Below, piece after piece: positions 1-8,255 of a stretch of 64,000 nucleotides of DNA. The DNA lies in NCBI RefSeq assembly GCF_028290435.1, contig NZ_JAQGJV010000061.1, positions 1 to 64,000 of the forward strand, given 5' to 3'. Both the position numbers and the translations under genes were made by a program. The notes under the pieces were generated by a model. It worked only from the letters and a program-made list of their open reading frames with translations. It was not told where the DNA came from and did no database searches. The DNA comes from Devosia sp. Its GTDB lineage: Bacteria; Pseudomonadota; Alphaproteobacteria; Rhizobiales; Devosiaceae. Numbering within the stretch: position 1 is the stretch's first letter; every line of letters starts with the position of its first letter.

Positions 1-2
1 GC

Positions 3-1133
3 GTGAGTCTCGTCGCGCCAGGCCTGGTCCTGACGCGTTCGCAGCGCACGGCCTGGCTTCGCCTCATCCGCACCGAAAATGTCGGGCCGGTCACCTTCAG
101 CCAATTGCTGAACCGCTTCGGCTCGGCCGAAGCCGCCATCGACGCCCTGCCCGGGCTGCTCAAACGCACCGGCAAGGCCCCGCGCATCACCACCCAGATG
201 CAAGCCGAGGATGAGTTGGCCGGCCTCGAACGCTACGGCGCCAAGCTGGTCGCCACCGGCGAGGCCGAATATCCCGACCTGCTCAACTATATCCCCGCCT
301 CGCCGCCGCTCATCACCATGGCTGGCGGCGAGAGTCTCGACTGGGCCCGCACTGTCGGCATGGTCGGCGCGCGCAACGCGTCCTCCGCCGGTATCAAAAT
401 GACGCGCATGCTGGCGCTGGATCTCGGCGAGCGTGGGTACACAATTGTCTCCGGCCTCGCCCGCGGCATCGACACTGCGGCCCATCGGGCGAGCCTGACC
501 ACCGGCACCATCGCCGTCCTCGCTGGCGGCTTCGACAAAATCTACCCCGACGAGAATATCCCCCTTGCCCACGACATTCTCGACAATGGCGGCGCCCTGC
601 TCACCGAAATGCCACTGGGCTGGGAACCGCGCGCTCGCGATTTCCCCCGCCGCAACCGGCTAGTGTCCGGCCTCTCCCTCGGCATCGTCGTCGTTGAAGC
701 CGCCAAGCGCAGCGGCTCCCTGATCACCGCCCGCCTTGCCCTTGAGCAAAACCGCGACGTTTTCGCCGTCCCCGGCTCTCCGCTCGATCCACGCGCCGAA
801 GGCGGCAACGCCTTGATCCAGCAAGGCGCCAAGCTGATCACCAATGCGCAGGACATCATCGATTCCCTCGGCAGCGCCGATCCCGCCCGCAACGCCCTGT
901 TCGATCCCGATTGGGAACCCGATTTCAACGAAACCCACCCCGCCGAATCGCCGACCGACAGCGATAAGTCCCGCCTGCTGTCATCGCTGAGCACCACACC
1001 GGTCGAAGTCGACGAAATCATCCGCCAGACTGGGCTGTCGGTTTCGGCGGCTCAATTATTGCTGCTGGAGTTGGACCTGTCCGGTGAGATCGAATGGTCC
1101 AGCGGGCAACTCGTGGCGCTGCGGTACAAGTAA
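3..1133 (+). CDS. dprA: DNA processing protein DprA (DNA-protecting protein)
   Basis: DprA binds incoming single-stranded DNA in the cytoplasm and loads RecA during natural transformation; the family is also conserved in bacteria not known to be competent. The 376-residue protein has the family order: a helical N-terminal region (about 10-65), a Rossmann-type DprA domain (about 75-285) and a small C-terminal winged-helix-like domain (about 310-376). Visible motifs are GARNASSAG, GLARGIDTAAH and FPRRNRLVSGLS, followed by a segment ending in VFAVPGSP. The GTG at base 3 sits in GTGA, which suggests a four-base overlap with the stop of an upstream gene lying outside the window, so the start is likely but not proven. 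topA follows on the same strand, a common alphaproteobacterial neighbour. Confidence 0.93.
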   Translation: MSLVAPGLVLTRSQRTAWLRLIRTENVGPVTFSQLLNRFGSAEAAIDALPGLLKRTGKAPRITTQMQAEDELAGLERYGAKLVATGEAEYPDLLNYIPASPPLITMAGGESLDWARTVGMVGARNASSAGIKMTRMLALDLGERGYTIVSGLARGIDTAAHRASLTTGTIAVLAGGFDKIYPDENIPLAHDILDNGGALLTEMPLGWEPRARDFPRRNRLVSGLSLGIVVVEAAKRSGSLITARLALEQNRDVFAVPGSPLDPRAEGGNALIQQGAKLITNAQDIIDSLGSADPARNALFDPDWEPDFNETHPAESPTDSDKSRLLSSLSTTPVEVDEIIRQTGLSVSAAQLLLLELDLSGEIEWSSGQLVALRYK

Positions 1134-1150
1134 AAAGCTTCACAATTTTC

Positions 1151-1167
1151 CTCTCTCTAAGAGAGAG
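1151..1167. other. Perfect 7-bp hairpin between dprA and topA
   Basis: CTCTCTC, a TAA loop and GAGAGAG form a perfect short stem 17 bases after the dprA stop. No T-tract follows on the + strand, so this is at best a weak terminator or pause site. Confidence 0.3.
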
Positions 1168-1192
1168 CCCCGATCCCCTTCATTTCATCCCG

Positions 1193-1221
1193 TTGACACC
1201 GCCGCTCGGCTTCACCATGTT
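1193..1221 (+). promoter_or_regulatory. Candidate sigma-70-type promoter of topA
   Basis: A consensus -35 hexamer TTGACA (1193-1198) is followed after 17 bp by CATGTT, a 3-of-6 match to TATAAT. It lies about 40 bp upstream of the topA start codon. Only the -35 is convincing. Confidence 0.35.
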
Positions 1222-1259
1222 GCGCCACTTCCAGAAGACGTGTGCGGATTGGGTAATTC

Positions 1260-3914
1260 ATGAAGGTCGTGGTCGTTGAGAGTCCGGCTAAAGCCAAGAC
1301 AATCAACAAATATTTGGGTTCAGGATACGAAGTCCTGGCCTCGTTCGGCCATGTCCGCGATCTGCCGGCCAAGGACGGTTCGGTCCGTCCCGACGAAGAT
1401 TTCGCCATGTCATGGGAGGTCGACACCGCCTCCAAGAAGCGCATTGCCGACATTGCCAACGCCCTCAAGGGCGCCGACGAACTGATCCTCGCAACCGATC
1501 CGGATCGCGAAGGCGAAGCCATTTCCTGGCACGTGCTCGATGTGCTGCGCCAGAAGAAGGCCCTCAAGAAGGACACCCCCGTCCGCCGCGTGCTGTTCAA
1601 CGCCATCACCAAGGATGCCGTCACCGCCGCGATGCTGATCCCGCGCGATATCGACCAGCCGCTGGTCGACGCCTATCTGGCCCGCCGCGCGCTCGATTAT
1701 CTCGTCGGCTTCACCCTCTCGCCGATTCTCTGGCGCAAGCTGCCCGGCTCCCGCTCGGCCGGCCGCGTGCAGTCCGTAGCCCTGCGCATCGTCTGCGACC
1801 GCGAATCCGAGATCGAAAAGTTCAAGGCCGATGAATATTGGTCGGTCGAAGCCAAGCTGGCCCAGGCCGGCAAGAGTTTCCTCGCCCGCCTTTATTCCGT
1901 CGATGGCAAGAAGACCGACAAGCTCGGCATCAAGACCGGCGAGAACGCCGCCGAGCTCAAGGCCCTGATCGAGGCCGGCCAGTTCAACGTCTCTTCCGTC
2001 GACAAGAAGCCCACCAAGCGCAATCCCTACGCCCCCTTCACCACCTCGAGCCTCCAGCAGGACGCCTCCTCGCGCCTCGGCCTCAGCCCCTCGCGCACCA
2101 TGCAGATCGCCCAGCGCCTCTACGAGGACGGCCTGATCACCTATATGCGAACCGACGCCGTACAGATGGCGCCCGAAGGCATCGCCATGGCCCGCAGCGC
2201 CATCGGCAAGTTCTACGGCGACGACTACCTGCCGGAAAAGGCGCGCATATATCAGACCAAGGCCAAGAACGCCCAGGAGGCGCACGAGGCTATCCGTCCG
2301 ACGGATATGTTCAAGAAGCCCGAGGCGCTGCACCTCGATGCCGACCAGGCCAAGCTCTATGGCCTGATCTGGCGCCGCACGCTGGCCAGCCAGATGAAAT
2401 CCGCCGAAATCGACCGCACCACCGTCGATATCGCCGTCAACGTCCCCGGCCGCGCCGTCGAACTGCGCGCCATCGGCTCCGTCGTCACCTTCCCCGGCTT
2501 CCTCGCGCTCTATGGCGTCGAGGCCAAGTCCGATGAGGACGAGGTCGACGAGGATAGCCGCGAATTGCCAGCTCTCGCCGTCGGCGACAAGCCCGCTTTG
2601 CAGGCCGTCGAAATCGAGCAGCATTTCACCCAGCCGCCGCCGCGCTATTCCGAAGCCAGCCTGATCAAGAAGATGGAAGAGCTCGGCATCGGCCGGCCGT
2701 CCACTTATGCCGCGACCCTGACCACGCTCAAGGACCGCGATTACGTCAAGCTCGAAGGCAAGGCGCTGCATCCCGAGGATCGCGGCCGTATCGTCACGGC
2801 GTTCCTCGAAAGCTTCTTCAACCGCTATGTCGAATACGGCTTCACCGCCAATCTGGAAGAACAGCTCGACCGAGTCTCGGCCGGCGAACTCGACTACAAG
2901 ACCGTGCTGCGCGATTTCTGGACCGAATTTTCGCGCCACACTTCTGAGATCAAGGACCTTCGCGTCACCGAAGTCCTCGACGCGCTCAACGACCTGCTGC
3001 AGGACCACATCTTTCCGCCCAAGCCCGATGGCGGCGATCGTCGCCTTTGCCCTACCTGCGGCACCGGCCAGCTTTCGCTCAAGCTCGGCAAATACGGCGC
3101 CTTTATTGGCTGCTCGAACTATCCCGAATGCAAACACACCATGCAGCTTTCGGACGCCGCCACCGGCCAGTCCTCCGAAGCCGCCGCCGGCGACGGCATC
3201 CTGGGCACCGATCCCGCATCCGGCGAGGAAGTCCACCTCAAGACCGGCCGTTTCGGCCCCTATGTCCAGCTCGGCGACGGCAAGGAGCCCAAGCGCTCAT
3301 CCCTCCCCAAGGGCTGGGAGCCGACCGCGCTGACGCTCGACAAGGCGCTCCAGCTCCTTTCCCTGCCCCGCGATGTCGGCCTGCACCCCGATGGTGGCCT
3401 GCCCATCGTCGCCGGCCTTGGCCGCTACGGCCCGTTCATCCTGCATGACGGCAAATATGCCAACCTGCCCGATGTCGAGGAAATCTTCACCGTCGGCCTC
3501 AACCGTGCCGTCGACCTGCTCGCCCAAAAGGCTGCCGGCGGCTTCAAACGCGGCGGCTCGGCCATCGCCGCCATCCAGACTTTCGAGCACGACAATGGCC
3601 CCATCACTGTCCGCGGCGGCAAATACGGCCCCTATGTCAACCAGGGCAAGATCAACGCCACCATCCCCAAGGACGTGGCGCCTGAGGCCGTAACGCTCGA
3701 GCAAGCCCTCGGCTGGATCGCCGCCCGCGCCGAAGCCACTGGCACCAAGGTCAAGAAAGCTCCGGCCAAGAAGGCTGCCGCAAAGAAGCCCGCAACTGCA
3801 AAAAAGACCACTGCAACGGCCACCAAAAAGCCTTCTGCTGCCGCCAAGAAAGCCCCGGCCAAAAAGCCCGCTGCCAAGAAGACCACCGTCGCTGACGAAG
3901 ACGTGCCGTTCTAG
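1260..3914 (+). CDS. topA: DNA topoisomerase I (type IA)
   Basis: TopA relaxes negatively supercoiled DNA by breaking and rejoining one strand through a tyrosine-DNA link. The 884-residue protein starts with a TOPRIM domain (VVVVESPAKAKTI with Glu7, and DPDREGEA near residue 80). The active-site tyrosine is Tyr295 in ITYMRTD. After the type IA core comes one four-cysteine zinc ribbon (CPTCG ... GCSNYPEC, about 597-625). Three C-terminal topoisomerase repeats follow, recognisable by GRFGPYVQLG, GRYGPFILHD and GKYGPYVNQG. The protein ends in a long lysine/alanine-rich basic tail (about 830-880) built from KKAPAKK-like units, usual for alphaproteobacterial TopA and presumed to bind DNA. The ATG at 1260 places the TOPRIM glutamate at its expected distance. 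Confidence 0.98.
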   Translation: MKVVVVESPAKAKTINKYLGSGYEVLASFGHVRDLPAKDGSVRPDEDFAMSWEVDTASKKRIADIANALKGADELILATDPDREGEAISWHVLDVLRQKKALKKDTPVRRVLFNAITKDAVTAAMLIPRDIDQPLVDAYLARRALDYLVGFTLSPILWRKLPGSRSAGRVQSVALRIVCDRESEIEKFKADEYWSVEAKLAQAGKSFLARLYSVDGKKTDKLGIKTGENAAELKALIEAGQFNVSSVDKKPTKRNPYAPFTTSSLQQDASSRLGLSPSRTMQIAQRLYEDGLITYMRTDAVQMAPEGIAMARSAIGKFYGDDYLPEKARIYQTKAKNAQEAHEAIRPTDMFKKPEALHLDADQAKLYGLIWRRTLASQMKSAEIDRTTVDIAVNVPGRAVELRAIGSVVTFPGFLALYGVEAKSDEDEVDEDSRELPALAVGDKPALQAVEIEQHFTQPPPRYSEASLIKKMEELGIGRPSTYAATLTTLKDRDYVKLEGKALHPEDRGRIVTAFLESFFNRYVEYGFTANLEEQLDRVSAGELDYKTVLRDFWTEFSRHTSEIKDLRVTEVLDALNDLLQDHIFPPKPDGGDRRLCPTCGTGQLSLKLGKYGAFIGCSNYPECKHTMQLSDAATGQSSEAAAGDGILGTDPASGEEVHLKTGRFGPYVQLGDGKEPKRSSLPKGWEPTALTLDKALQLLSLPRDVGLHPDGGLPIVAGLGRYGPFILHDGKYANLPDVEEIFTVGLNRAVDLLAQKAAGGFKRGGSAIAAIQTFEHDNGPITVRGGKYGPYVNQGKINATIPKDVAPEAVTLEQALGWIAARAEATGTKVKKAPAKKAAAKKPATAKKTTATATKKPSAAAKKAPAKKPAAKKTTVADEDVPF

Positions 3915-3980
3915 TGGCACGCCCTCGGGCGAAGGCGTAAACACCTCGGCGCGGCGACGGCCGCGTCGATGGAGTCCCGA

Positions 3981-4691
3981 ATGGTTCGCTTGCTTCTTGC
4001 CGGTCTTCTGGCCCTGCTCTGCACCGTCACCGCCCAAGCCGAAAAACTGCTGGAACCGGCACTGCACATTCCGCACTCGGCCGATGGACATCCGCATATC
4101 GCCATAACGCTGGATGCCTGCTCCGGCAATGTCGACCACCGCATCCTCGATGTGCTGGTCCAGCAGTCCATCCCTGCGACCATTTTCGTCACGCGCCGCT
4201 GGCTGGTCCGCAATGCCGAGACCGTAGCGATCATGATCGCCCATCCCGATCTCTTCGATATCGAGGATCACGGCCGCGACCATGTCCCGGCCGTCACCGG
4301 CACGGAAAAGCCCTATGGAATCAAGCCAGCGGGAACGCTGGCGGCCGTCGATGATGAAGTGAACGGCGGCGAGGCGGCCATCGCGCTGGCCTTTGGCAAG
4401 CAGGCAAAATGGTTTCGCGGCGCCACCGCGCTCTACAGCCCGGACGCGATCGACGAAATCCATCACCTCGGCTACCAGGTCGCCGGTTTTTCCCTCAACG
4501 CCGATCTTGGCGCCTCGGTCTCAACCAAGACCGCCGCCGCGCGCCTCGAGAGCGCCAAGGACGGCGACGTCATCATCGCCCACATCAACCAACCCAAGCG
4601 CTCGTCCGGCGCGGGTATCGCCGCCGGCCTGCTCGACCTCAAGCGGCGCGGCTACGACTTTCTGCGGCTGTCCGACGTGGCTGCGAGCTAG
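3981..4691 (+). CDS. Secreted polysaccharide deacetylase-family protein (NodB-like)
   Basis: The family removes acetyl groups from cell-wall or capsular sugars. The protein has a clear Sec signal peptide (MVRLLLAGLLALLCTVTAQA) and a compact NodB-like domain beginning with ITLDACSG, a rhizobial variant of the usual TFDDGP motif. An HG pair in EDHGRDH and the terminal IAHIN segment are also visible. An upstream ATG at 3969 is in frame, but ATG 3981 has GGAG seven bases before it and directly begins the signal peptide, so it is preferred (236 residues). The stop overlaps that of the convergent dipeptidase gene by four bases. The substrate is unknown, and the weak HxxxH motif leaves activity uncertain. 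Confidence 0.8.
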   Translation: MVRLLLAGLLALLCTVTAQAEKLLEPALHIPHSADGHPHIAITLDACSGNVDHRILDVLVQQSIPATIFVTRRWLVRNAETVAIMIAHPDLFDIEDHGRDHVPAVTGTEKPYGIKPAGTLAAVDDEVNGGEAAIALAFGKQAKWFRGATALYSPDAIDEIHHLGYQVAGFSLNADLGASVSTKTAAARLESAKDGDVIIAHINQPKRSSGAGIAAGLLDLKRRGYDFLRLSDVAAS

Positions 4692-5737
4692 CCGATCGTC
4701 CGCTCCAGCACCGACAGCCAATTGCCGATCGCGATCTTGTTGACCAAGTCAGCGCCATAGCCCTTGTCCAGCAGCGCCTGCAGCAATTTCTGCACGCCCG
4801 TGATGTCCCCGATCGGCGTCGGCATCATCGCTCCGTCGAAGTCCGAGCCCAGTGCCACGCCGTCCTCGCCCAGCGCCTCCACCAGCGCATCGACATGGCG
4901 AACCATCAGTTCGATCTCGGTATCGGCGACGAACTTGCCGTCCGGCCGCAGGAAGCCCACGGCAAAATTCAGCCCCACCACACCCTTGCTTTCCGCAATG
5001 GCTGCCAATTGCCAATCCACCAGATTGCGTGCGTGGGGGCAGATCGCGTGCACATTGGAATGCGTCGCCACAATCGGCTTGTCGCTAATCGCTGCAACAT
5101 CGCGGAAACCTGCGGCGTTGAGGTGCGACATATCCAGCATCACGCCCATGCGGTTGCACGCCCGCACCAGTTCCTTGCCGGCATCAGTCAGGCCCGGTCC
5201 GATATCGGGATCGACATTGTGGCGAAACGGCACCCCGGTCGCGAAGGCATTCGCGCGGCTCCACACCAGCCCAACCGACCGCAATCCCGCTGCATACAGC
5301 ACGTCCAGCGAGCGGAAATCGGTATCGATCGCCTCGGCGCCCTCGATATGAAACACCGATGCCAGGGTCCCCGCATCGATCGCCGCGCGCAACTCCCCGA
5401 CATTGCGGCAAACCGCCAGCGCGCCGGCCCGCTCCAGCCGCAGCAGGATCGATGCCATGCCGGTCGTGGACACCTGGGCATCCGCCCAGGCCAGTTGCGG
5501 CGGCAAATTCTCCGACAGGGTCACTGGGGCCCCTGCGGCACTCTTCGCACCGGTCGGCAGCGGCGGCGGGAACATCGCAAAAAATCCACCGACCATCCCG
5601 CCGGCCTTGGCGCGCGGCAGATCGATATGGGCGCCCGCCATCCCCTCGATGAACGGCTTTTCCTTATCCGCCCCCTCCGCCATCCACAGCTTGAGCAGCG
5701 TATCGTTGTGACCATCGAAGAAAGGAATGTTGGGCAT
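4688..5737 (-). CDS. Membrane dipeptidase family protein (peptidase M19)
   Basis: M19 enzymes are zinc-dependent dipeptidases that also cleave D-amino-acid-containing dipeptides. The 349-residue protein shows the family metal and active-site motifs in order: FDGHNDTLLK at the N-terminus (His10 and Asp12), FHIEGAEAI, a central ATHSNVHA segment and GSDFDG near the C-terminus. No signal peptide or lipobox is visible, so it is probably cytoplasmic, as are most proteobacterial homologues. It is convergent with the polysaccharide deacetylase, with overlapping stops, and is followed upstream by a long palindrome-rich gap. The exact substrate cannot be read from sequence. Confidence 0.92.
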   Translation of the reverse strand: MPNIPFFDGHNDTLLKLWMAEGADKEKPFIEGMAGAHIDLPRAKAGGMVGGFFAMFPPPLPTGAKSAAGAPVTLSENLPPQLAWADAQVSTTGMASILLRLERAGALAVCRNVGELRAAIDAGTLASVFHIEGAEAIDTDFRSLDVLYAAGLRSVGLVWSRANAFATGVPFRHNVDPDIGPGLTDAGKELVRACNRMGVMLDMSHLNAAGFRDVAAISDKPIVATHSNVHAICPHARNLVDWQLAAIAESKGVVGLNFAVGFLRPDGKFVADTEIELMVRHVDALVEALGEDGVALGSDFDGAMMPTPIGDITGVQKLLQALLDKGYGADLVNKIAIGNWLSVLERTIG

Positions 5738-5870
5738 GAAGGGACCTGAATTTGCGCTGTGCTACAGATAGGGCCAACGCAGCGCCCGGCCAACCCTCTT
5801 GATTGGCGCGTCGCTATTGCTGATGAGCCGCAAGCTTTGAGCCTTACATGGCACAACGCCGCAGCAAACT

Positions 5871-6002
5871 CGGTGTCACCCTGGCGCAGGCCGGGGCCCA
5901 TCCCGAGATGCAGCCACAGCCGCCAGGTGGCGCAGTTATGCCTCGATCTAGCACACACCACCATCTGAGGATGGGCCCCGGCCTGCACCGGGGTGACACC
6001 GA
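5871..6002. repeat. Long inverted repeat (REP-like intergenic palindrome)
   Basis: Two arms of about 40 bp (5871-5910 and 5962-6002) are inverted copies matching at roughly nine of ten positions, separated by about 50 bp. The core of each arm is GGCCGGGGCCCATCC or its complement, flanked by GGTGTCACC. Similar GTCACCCxGG...GGCCCATCC palindromes are common between genes in Devosia- and Caulobacter-type genomes (from memory). The RNA would fold into a very strong hairpin. Confidence 0.7.
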
Positions 6003-6217
6003 GAATGGGAATGCACTTGTGCCTCCTACCCATCTTCTCCCCATCTCCAAATCCTCCCGCATACTCCCCCCGATATCTCCACAATGGCTGCGGGTTCGCG
6101 ACGAACGGCCGTGGGGAGTTTGGTGGGAGGGGAATGCGGTCGCGCGATCCCTGGGCCAGCGCGACGTTCGTCTCCTGAAATAGTGGAGGCCACGTTCGGG
6201 CGGCCAGAAACCCCATC

Positions 6218-6277
6218 GCATGCGGCGAGGCGCTGCCTCGCTTATCTAAACCCCATGAGGCACGTCTCGCCGCATGC
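6218..6277. repeat. 60-bp nested inverted repeat
   Basis: The outer arms GCATGCGGCGAG (6218-6229) and CTCGCCGCATGC (6266-6277) are perfectly complementary over 12 bp. A second perfect pair, TGCCTC (6234-6239) and GAGGCA (6257-6262), is nested inside. The result is a stable cruciform or hairpin with no following T-tract, probably part of a repeat family rather than a terminator. Confidence 0.6.
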
Positions 6278-6309
6278 CGCAGTCTTCGAGCCGTCCCGCT
6301 TCTGCGGGC

Positions 6310-6332
6310 AAATCGATCCAGTGGATCGATTT
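6310..6332. repeat. 23-bp near-perfect palindrome (AAATCGATCC / GGATCGATTT)
   Basis: AAATCGATCC and GGATCGATTT flank a three-base centre. It lies about 30 bp from the nested repeat and may belong to the same mosaic element, or be a binding site. Confidence 0.45.
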
Positions 6333-6508
6333 GAGGAGAGGAGGCCATGAGAGCTGCGCTCGAATGGCAAGGAACCCGCCCGGCCCAACCGCGCGGCAAT
6401 TTCCCATGCCCAAAATTGAGCCCCGCATTGCCCCCGTGCCGACAAACTTGTAGATCGGACGGGGCGTGACCAGATACGCTTCGTCTCCATGCAAAGGGCC
6501 GCACCTCC

Positions 6509-6946
6509 ATGACTGACCTGAAGCTCCTGGCGCTCGATACCGAAGACCTCGATGTCATCTCCGCCCATGTGCAGGATGCCGTCGTGCGCGTCGCCGATAT
6601 GGGCTATGCCCGCGGCGACCGGCGCTTCGCCCTGCTGATGAACCGTTTCGACTGGGAAAGTGGCAAGCAAAACCGCCGCGACAAGGGCCAGCGCAAGCGC
6701 GCGGCGCTGCATTTCGATGCGGTCCAGTCCGTGGTCACCGCCGGTTTCGATCCCAATTCAACCGACGGCGTGCTCGAACTGCTCGCCATCGTGTTCCAGC
6801 CCATCGACGGGCCGGCCGGCATTATCGAGCTGCAATTTGCCGGCGGCGGCACCGTGCGTCTGGGCGTCGAATGCCTTGAAGCCCGCCTCGCCGATCTCGG
6901 CGCCACCTGGGGCGCTAGCAATACGCCCACTCACGCCATCGACTAA
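6509..6946 (+). CDS. DUF2948 family protein
   Basis: This 145-residue protein matches the DUF2948 family by its conserved N-terminus (MTDLKLLALDTEDLDVISAHVQDAV), its RFALLMNRFDWE segment and its position immediately before hisD, which is characteristic of Rhizobiales and Rhodobacterales. No catalytic motif, signal peptide or membrane segment is visible, so it should be a small cytoplasmic protein of unknown function. A 16-base gap to hisD suggests co-transcription. Confidence 0.85.
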   Translation: MTDLKLLALDTEDLDVISAHVQDAVVRVADMGYARGDRRFALLMNRFDWESGKQNRRDKGQRKRAALHFDAVQSVVTAGFDPNSTDGVLELLAIVFQPIDGPAGIIELQFAGGGTVRLGVECLEARLADLGATWGASNTPTHAID

Positions 6947-6962
6947 AAAGGTCCCGCTCCTT

Positions 6963-8255
6963 ATGCCTATTCGCCTCGATAGCCAGGCCGCCAATTTTGA
7001 GGCGGAGTTCGTCGCCCTGCTCGGCAGCAAACGCGAATCCTCCCAGGAGGTTGGCGACATCGTGGCGACGATCATCGCCGAGGTCCGCAAGCGCGGCGAT
7101 GATGCGGTGGTCGAATACACCAACACCTTCGACAAGGCCGGGGTCACCGCCCAGACGCTGCGTTTTACCGAAGAAGAAATCGAGCGCGGCGCTGCCCGCG
7201 TCACCCCCGAGGTCGTCGGCGCCCTGCAGTTCGCCCATGACCGCATCCGGGCCCACCACGAAAAGCAGAAGCCGGAAGATCATATCTATCAGGATCACCT
7301 CGGCGTCACCCTGGGCAATGTTTGGACCGCTGTGCAAGCCGTCGGCATCTATGTGCCGGGCGGTCTGGCCTCCTATCCGTCCTCGGTGCTGATGAATGCC
7401 GTGCCCGCCAAGGTCGCCGGCGTCGAGCGCATCGCCATGGTCGTGCCGACGCCCAATGGTCAGCTCAGCTCATCCATTCTGGCCGCCGCCAAGATTGCCG
7501 GCGTCACCGAAATTTACCGCACCGGCGGCGCCCAGGCCGTTGCCGCGCTCGCCTATGGCACCGCCACGATCAAAGCCGTCGATAAGATCGTCGGCCCCGG
7601 CAATGCCTTCGTCGCCGCCGCCAAGCGCCAGGTGTTCGGCCAGGTCGGCATCGATATGATCGCCGGCCCCTCCGAGGTGCTGGTCATTGCCGATGGCTCC
7701 GCCAATCCGGCCTGGGTCGCGGCCGATCTCATCGCCCAGACTGAACACGGGGCAGGGGCACGCTCCATTCTCATAACCACCGAAAAGGGTCTTGCTTCGG
7801 CGGTTATCGCCGAAGTCGCCCGCCAGTTGGCCCTCCTGCCCAAGGAAGGCCTCGCCCGCGAAGGCTGGGACAATTACGGCGCCGTCATCACCGTCCCTTC
7901 GCTCGATGAGGCTGTGACGCTCGCCAACCGCCTCGCTTCCGAGCATGTCGAACTGGCCATCGACGATCCCCAATCGCTGGTGGCGCGCATTCGCAATGCT
8001 GGTGCCATTTTCCTCGGCCACCACACACCCGAGGCCATCGGCGACTATGTGGGCGGCTCCAACCACGTCCTGCCGACTGCTGGCTCCGCCCGCTTCGCCT
8101 CCGGCCTCGGAGTACTCGATTTCATGAAGCGCACCTCGATACTGGGCTGCGATCCAGGCTCGCTATCGGCGCTTGCCGAAGCCGCCGTGATCCTCTCCGA
8201 GGTCGAAGCGCTCGACGGTCACGGCCGCTCCATTTCCATCCGGCTCAACCATTGA
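6963..8255 (+). CDS. hisD: Histidinol dehydrogenase
   Basis: HisD carries out the last two steps of histidine synthesis, oxidising L-histidinol to L-histidine with two NAD+. The 430-residue protein has the family signatures IYVPGGLASYPSSVLMN, GPSEVLVIAD and AQTEHGAGA, the last contributing the zinc-ligand Gln and His. GDYVGGSNHVLPT and the terminal FMKRTSI segment also fit. A longer open frame exists upstream, but ATG 6963 begins the conserved N-terminus (MPIRLDSQAANFE) and avoids a 280-base overlap with DUF2948. The stop overlaps the next gene in TTGA, indicating an operon. Confidence 0.97.
   Translation: MPIRLDSQAANFEAEFVALLGSKRESSQEVGDIVATIIAEVRKRGDDAVVEYTNTFDKAGVTAQTLRFTEEEIERGAARVTPEVVGALQFAHDRIRAHHEKQKPEDHIYQDHLGVTLGNVWTAVQAVGIYVPGGLASYPSSVLMNAVPAKVAGVERIAMVVPTPNGQLSSSILAAAKIAGVTEIYRTGGAQAVAALAYGTATIKAVDKIVGPGNAFVAAAKRQVFGQVGIDMIAGPSEVLVIADGSANPAWVAADLIAQTEHGAGARSILITTEKGLASAVIAEVARQLALLPKEGLAREGWDNYGAVITVPSLDEAVTLANRLASEHVELAIDDPQSLVARIRNAGAIFLGHHTPEAIGDYVGGSNHVLPTAGSARFASGLGVLDFMKRTSILGCDPGSLSALAEAAVILSEVEALDGHGRSISIRLNH

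Larger units (their letters stand above)
5738..6508. other. 770-bp gene-free interval rich in palindromes
   Basis: No convincing gene is present; open frames here are arginine/proline-rich and lack ribosome-binding sites. The interval holds three separate inverted-repeat structures (annotated individually). It lies between the divergently transcribed dipeptidase and DUF2948 genes, so their promoters must be here, but no clear sigma-70 hexamers were recognised. Confidence 0.7.

Noticed and set aside
1410..3236. 608-codon reverse-strand open frame
   Set aside because: It is antisense to topA and Gly/Ala/Asp-rich with no recognisable domain; a codon-bias shadow.
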